A stretch of 6,631 nt of DNA, taken from Campylobacteraceae bacterium (lineage in GTDB: Bacteria; Campylobacterota; Campylobacteria; Campylobacterales; Sulfurovaceae). Where the stretch lies: assembly GCA_027063325.1 (NCBI GenBank), contig JAMOSA010000258.1, positions 1 to 6,631 of the forward strand, read 5' to 3'. Of the stretch, positions 5,798 through 6,631 are shown in pieces. The position numbers and the translations under genes were made by a program. The notes under the pieces were generated by a model. The model saw nothing but the letters and a program-made list of their open reading frames with translations, was not told where the DNA came from and ran no database searches. Numbering within the stretch: the stretch's first letter is position 1; each line of letters starts with the position of its first letter.

Positions 5798-6631
5798 CTA
5801 ATAGACTCCAACTCTTTATAAATTTTTTCTGCTTCACTGTTGCTTATGGGATCTATTGGGGTATATATAAGCTTTCTTATACTGTTATCAAAAAAGTACT
5901 CTTGATTGTTGCTATTTAATCCCAACTCTTTGTATAGTATATTAAGAGATTTGATATATCTATGAGGTGGCAAATCAAAAGAGATTAATGGAAACGGTTT
6001 TGTTTGATATAACTTGAGTAATCTTTTATTATAATCTATCCATAATGATATGGCTTTGTTCTGTTCCATCTTTTCTCTAACATATAGCGATCGTGCTACA
6101 GATAGTGGGTGTCTGTATGTACCTACAAACTGTATATTTACTCTTTTGTTTAACCCATCAAGCCAAAATGGCAGAGTCAGTAGAGTTCTTGGATCTTTAA
6201 AGCCCACAAATGCTTTTTTTGCATCTATGAAATCTTGTATAACTCTATCTCTTGCTTTTATATGTTCACTGTTCCACTCTATATTCTCTTGTGGTGGATT
6301 ATCCCATGAAGAGTTGTTATATTTGAGTATCATCTCATTAATCTCTACTACCTTAAAGTGTTCTCTGTTACCTTTTATATTGTGTGGATTCCATTTGGAT
6401 ACATCACCACTATATACTCCTGCACTCTCAAGAGAACCCATTAGTGAGCTTGTACCACTCCTGTGCATACCAACTACAATCAAGCAGGTTGGTTTAAATT
6501 CTGTCTTTTCCCAATATAGATTAAATCTTTTTTGGAGTATATCTCTTTGTAAAGAGAATAGATTTTGTATCTGGTAGTGTGCATCTATATCACAAATATC
6601 TTTTTTATCATACTGGCTTAGAATGGAGTCT
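5794..6631 (-). CDS. Sulfotransferase-domain protein, N-terminus beyond the right edge
   Basis: This is a PAPS-dependent sulfotransferase, probably sulfating a carbohydrate. VVGMHRSGTSSL (codons 52-63 counted from the window edge) is the 5'-phosphosulfate loop. GFKDPR (143-148) and YRHPLSVARS (172-181) follow, the latter with the Arg and Ser of the 3'-phosphate site. A TTG at 6483 may be taken as a start, giving 229 residues, but it encodes the Leu of an ordinary beta strand one residue before IVVG, has no ribosome binding site, and the frame stays open through 49 more codons to the edge without an ATG. The gene is therefore 5'-truncated by the window, and the segment before the domain is polar and helix-like (YQIQNLFSLQRDILQKRF), perhaps a linker from another domain. 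The TGA stop overlaps the glycosyltransferase start by four bases, placing both in one operon. Confidence 0.85.
   Translation of the reverse strand, partial: DSILSQYDKKDICDIDAHYQIQNLFSLQRDILQKRFNLYWEKTEFKPTCLIVVGMHRSGTSSLMGSLESAGVYSGDVSKWNPHNIKGNREHFKVVEINEMILKYNNSSWDNPPQENIEWNSEHIKARDRVIQDFIDAKKAFVGFKDPRTLLTLPFWLDGLNKRVNIQFVGTYRHPLSVARSLYVREKMEQNKAISLWIDYNKRLLKLYQTKPFPLISFDLPPHRYIKSLNILYKELGLNSNNQEYFFDNSIRKLIYTPIDPISNSEAEKIYKELESIR

Noticed and set aside
6481..6483. TTG as start codon of the sulfotransferase
   Set aside because: It encodes a residue of the first beta strand, has no ribosome binding site and the frame remains open to the window edge.
6050..6577. 175-codon open frame on the + strand
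   Set aside because: It lies opposite the sulfotransferase gene, whose frame has clear family motifs; the + frame has no ribosome binding site and no recognisable motif.

Overview
This 6.6 kb AT-rich window carries protein-coding genes on both strands. It most likely comes from a Campylobacterota (Epsilonproteobacteria) chromosome of the Sulfurovum/Sulfurimonas kind. Three things suggest this: the base composition and codon choice (many AAA, ATA, AGA and TTA codons), promoters with a strong TATAAT box but no recognisable -35, and family resemblances (an FqrB/YpdA-like flavoprotein, a lipoprotein-like LysM plus 3D-domain protein). The taxon call is inference; no database search was possible.

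Left part, + strand: the C-terminal end of an unrecognised protein (2-277) comes first, then hisH (354-965), the glutaminase subunit of imidazole glycerol phosphate synthase. Next is thrC (1055-2518), threonine synthase, with its own extended -10 promoter. A gene for a LysM + 3D (MltA-like) cell-wall protein follows 31 bases after thrC (2550-3779) and probably shares its transcript. The reading frame of this fourth gene is broken at its 5' end. A well-placed ribosome binding site and ATG at 2550, a lipoprotein signal peptide and about 26 further residues lie in three successive frames, and three one-base excesses between about 2584 and 2700 together restore the frame. The intact part, with two LysM domains and the 3D domain, reads without interruption from 2637.

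Middle: a perfect 8-bp hairpin (3857-3876) sits between the convergent LysM/3D gene and the minus-strand genes, and probably serves as a two-way terminator.

Right part, - strand: in transcription order there is a sulfotransferase-domain protein that enters across the right edge (5794-6631), a family 2 glycosyltransferase coupled to it by a 4-base ATGA overlap (4952-5797), and a thioredoxin-reductase-like FAD/NAD(P)H flavoprotein with its own promoter (3889-4884). The sulfotransferase and glycosyltransferase look like part of a surface-glycan locus making a sulfated sugar; the flavoprotein is probably a separate housekeeping redox gene. I see no tRNA, rRNA, CRISPR array, insertion sequence or prophage signal. 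No intergenic stretch exceeds about 110 bases.
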